DNA from: Strigomonas culicis | Lineage: Eukaryota > Euglenozoa > Kinetoplastea > Trypanosomatida > Trypanosomatidae | Assembly: GCA_000482145.1 (NCBI GenBank) | Contig: AUXH01000216.1 | Coordinates: 1-27,504 of the forward strand | Direction: 5' to 3' | DNA: 27,504 bases | Shown: in pieces, positions 25,688-27,504 of the stretch | Layout: each line of letters starts with the position of its first letter | How positions within the stretch are numbered: the stretch's first letter is position 1 | The notes under the pieces: generated by a model | What the model was told of the DNA's origin: nothing | The model's database searches: none | What the model saw: only the letters and a program-made list of their open reading frames with translations | Made by a program: the position numbers and the translations under genes

Positions 25688-26691
25688 CTTTGTCTCGCAC
25701 AAGTAAAAGGAAGAAGGAAGAGAAGGGAAGAAACACGTAACCACTTGCAGTGAGAAAAAAAAAAGCTCACGCTTTTTCCCCTCTCATCAACATATAAGGA
25801 TGTCTGTATGTACATATATATATTATGTAAATAAATAACTGGAGCACCAACGATTCAGCCAAACACGAACCTGAACGCGCATCCAACGTACACAGAAAGC
25901 AGAGATTGTATAATAGAAGTGATTACGGAAATCCGAATAGGCCAAGAACGACGAAGGTGGAAAAGGGATTCATACAGATGTTAAAAATTTTTTCAACAGT
26001 GTGTGATTCAGAATATGAACAAATCTATTTTTTTTTGTTGTTAATCATGTAGTATTAATCGATCGATACATCCAAAAGTAGAGGACAATAAAGTGGGAAA
26101 GGGGGGATAATAAGCAGAGATCAATGCAGTTATAGAGTATGTGTGTATTTATGCACGATAAAGAGAAAACTTAACAAAGGAAGAGAGAGAGAAGGAGAGA
26201 TAGAAAGAGTGGAAAGAAAGAACAAATAAGGTGTGTGCTAGCACGTACATTTAATAAATGACGTTATCCCTTTTAGTGTTTTTCTCCATTCGGTTGTTTC
26301 CAAATTATTAATGTAACCTACAAAATGCCAGACAAGAAGTGTAGTCTTTTTTTTTTTGTAGTTGTGTGTGTGTGATAATGTTAGTGCGTTAGAATGCAAC
26401 AATTCAATATGTGTAGGTATACTACATCTACTTTCATTTGTTGTTTTTGTTATTGTTTTTTCTCCTTGTATTGTACCTTTTTGGTACAAGCGCCCACAAC
26501 TGCACACCATATCCCGCACAACCGTACACATCACTCCAGGCGAAAAAAAAAAGGAAGAAAGCACATCTGAAGTATCTGACAACCATCATCACCAGCATCA
26601 TCATAATAAACAGTCCTTGGTATTTTTATAATAGTTATTATTATTATTACTGTTGTCCTTGTTGTTTTCATGTTGTTCCTCAGCTGCTGTC
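25688..26691. other. Longest intergenic spacer in the window
   Basis: About 1 kb between the small mitochondrial gene's stop and the pyroglutamyl-peptidase ATG. It carries the splice signal near 25694, purine-rich plus-strand stretches (26170-26225), T runs (26029-26036, 26347-26357) and a moderately GC segment at 25850-25980. Frames of up to 114 codons are AT-rich and unlike known proteins. I see no tRNA or clear snoRNA boxes. Confidence 0.6.
25694..25740 (-). promoter_or_regulatory. Predicted trans-splice acceptor for the pyroglutamyl-peptidase gene
   Basis: On the minus strand TTTCTTCCCTTCTCTTCC and TTCTTCCTTTTAC lead to TTGTGCGAG, with AG at 25695-25694. The implied 5' UTR is only about 6 nt. 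Confidence 0.55.
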
Positions 26692-27165
26692 TCAGTTACG
26701 GAAAGGCGACCAGGGCTCGTCCTTGAAGTACTTGATGTGATCGGGGAAGAACACGCCGTACGTCCACGTCCCTACGGTCGACATGACGCAGAAGAAACAC
26801 AGGAACTTCAGCCACTTCCACTCGGGATCGCTGCGGCCGGCCGTCAGTATCTCGGCTACCTCATCCGGGTGCCCCGCACTGCTGCGTATCATGTAGTAGT
26901 TCGACTGGGAGGAGCCCTTGAGCCCCGCGATGGGGAACGACGGCGCATGGTGCCGCGGGGGAGCGTAGGCGCCGTAGGCATCCGCACGGACCTCCGACAG
27001 GCCGGCGTCACCGGCCGGCCTGTCATGCACTACCGGCAGGGAGGCTTCCTTGCCGGCGCCGGTCGTCGTGGGCGCTGCCGTGCTCCCCCAGCGGAGGAGC
27101 GACAGGTGGGGCGCGGCCGAGGCCCGAAGGAGGGTGGACCGGCGAGAGAGGTGTGCGCGCAACAT
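26692..27165 (-). CDS. Small mitochondrial inner-membrane protein candidate
   Basis: 157 residues. The N-terminus (1-30: R3, R8, R9, R14, R25 with Ser/Leu/Ala and no acidic residue) looks like a mitochondrial targeting sequence. A flexible Ala/Pro/Gly region (30-75) follows, then a polar region and one transmembrane helix (about 119-140, LKFLCFFCVMSTVGTWTYGVFF) flanked by EWKW before it. The short aromatic C-terminal tail (DHIKYFKDEPWSPFRN) would face the other side. This layout is common in accessory subunits of respiratory complexes and ATP synthase, but I do not recognise the family. A C/T-rich tract and CACACAG give a 5' UTR of about 10 nt. It is the first gene of the array inside this window. 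Confidence 0.75.
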   Translation of the reverse strand: MLRAHLSRRSTLLRASAAPHLSLLRWGSTAAPTTTGAGKEASLPVVHDRPAGDAGLSEVRADAYGAYAPPRHHAPSFPIAGLKGSSQSNYYMIRSSAGHPDEVAEILTAGRSDPEWKWLKFLCFFCVMSTVGTWTYGVFFPDHIKYFKDEPWSPFRN

Positions 27166-27175
27166 GGGACGGACG

Positions 27176-27205
27176 CTGTGTGTGGGGAGGGTAGAGGAGG
27201 TCTCA
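27176..27205 (-). promoter_or_regulatory. Predicted trans-splice acceptor for the 26692-27165 gene
   Basis: On the minus strand CCTCCTCTACCCTCCCC is followed by ACACACAG with AG at 27177-27176, giving a 5' UTR of about 10 nt. Confidence 0.55.
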
Positions 27206-27451
27206 CTGACAGCGCTTGCACCCTTCCTTTTCTTTTTTTTTTGCTTTCCTACTTTATGTTGTAGTTCAATCTGTTCCTTTTCCTTCTCTTTTTTTTTGTA
27301 GAACAGATAGAAAAAAAAAAGAGAAGAGAGGTTGATGGAGAAAGCACTTGTATTTCCTTTTCCAGCTAACCTTACAATTGTTGTCTCGCATGGTTCCTTT
27401 CCGAGCTATTGATATGATGTCAGTACAAATTATATTATTACGTTAAGTATC

Positions 27452-27454
<3 letters not shown>

Positions 27455-27500
<46 letters not shown>
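27455..27500. repeat. (TA)23 microsatellite
   Basis: Forty-six bases of uninterrupted TA before the final CTAC of the window. The true length may be longer or shorter, since such runs assemble poorly. Confidence 0.95.
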
Positions 27501-27501
<1 letters not shown>

Positions 27502-27504
27502 TAC

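Larger units (their letters stand above)
27166..27504. other. Right-edge non-coding region
   Basis: No long frame. Unlike the regions just 5' of most other genes, the longer C/T tracts here are on the plus strand (27210-27300 and 27351-27365, each ending in AG), and the edge is a TA microsatellite. It may be the 3' UTR of an upstream gene outside the window or part of a strand-switch region. Confidence 0.55.

Noticed and set aside
26238..26582. 114-codon minus-strand frame
   Set aside because: AT-rich codon use, Lys/Thr runs from homopolymers, no family resemblance.
26545..26610. ATGATGA on the minus strand as a snoRNA C box
   Set aside because: No CUGA D box at a suitable distance and no terminal stem seen; the match lies in a simple CAT/ATG repeat.

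Overview
The window looks like nuclear DNA from a trypanosomatid (kinetoplastid) protist. Thirteen intronless protein genes all lie on the minus strand, so transcription runs from high to low coordinates as one polycistronic array. Most genes have a pyrimidine tract (in minus-strand sense) followed by an AG a short way before the ATG, the usual layout for spliced-leader trans-splicing. Coding regions are strongly GC-rich with GC-rich third positions, while the spacers are AT-rich with many A/T homopolymers and simple repeats. TAA, TAG and TGA all end reading frames, so the code is standard. Gene content (a kinesin, a TPPP/p25-alpha protein, mitochondrial-targeted proteins, a degenerate mitochondrial helicase) fits. 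The AT-rich spacers are less typical of Leishmania itself; I cannot name the genus.

Layout in transcription order (right to left): a small mitochondrial membrane protein (26692-27165); pyroglutamyl-peptidase I (24818-25687); a 989-residue protein with a thioredoxin-like domain and a zeta-toxin-type P-loop kinase domain (21353-24322); a variant E2 ubiquitin-conjugating enzyme (20402-20857); a mitochondrial DEAD-box-like protein with altered motifs (17754-20081); a glutathionyl-hydroquinone reductase / Xi-class GST (16448-17431); an N-terminal-motor kinesin (13044-16037); a short TPPP/p25-alpha protein (12260-12721); an unrecognised coiled-coil protein with a C-terminal ubiquitin-like domain (9372-11366); a TTC39/IML2-family protein (6295-8550); a THUMPD3-like tRNA guanine-N2 methyltransferase (3573-5627); a membrane-anchored alkaline-phosphatase-fold protein that appears to lack its metal ligands (2174-3244); and a Pro/Ser/Ala-rich unknown protein cut by the window edge (1-1494).

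As is normal for trypanosomatid arrays, the neighbours do not form one pathway. Two adjacent genes (kinesin and TPPP) are microtubule-related and two others are predicted mitochondrial, but nothing shows that these groupings matter. The items most worth a second look are the thioredoxin-like/zeta-kinase fusion, the ubiquitin-like protein with three internal repeats, the E2 with a replaced HPN motif, the pseudo-phosphatase, the helicase with degenerate motifs, and a GC-richer spacer segment with nested inverted repeats at 16134-16263. No mobile element, CRISPR array, rRNA or tRNA was found.
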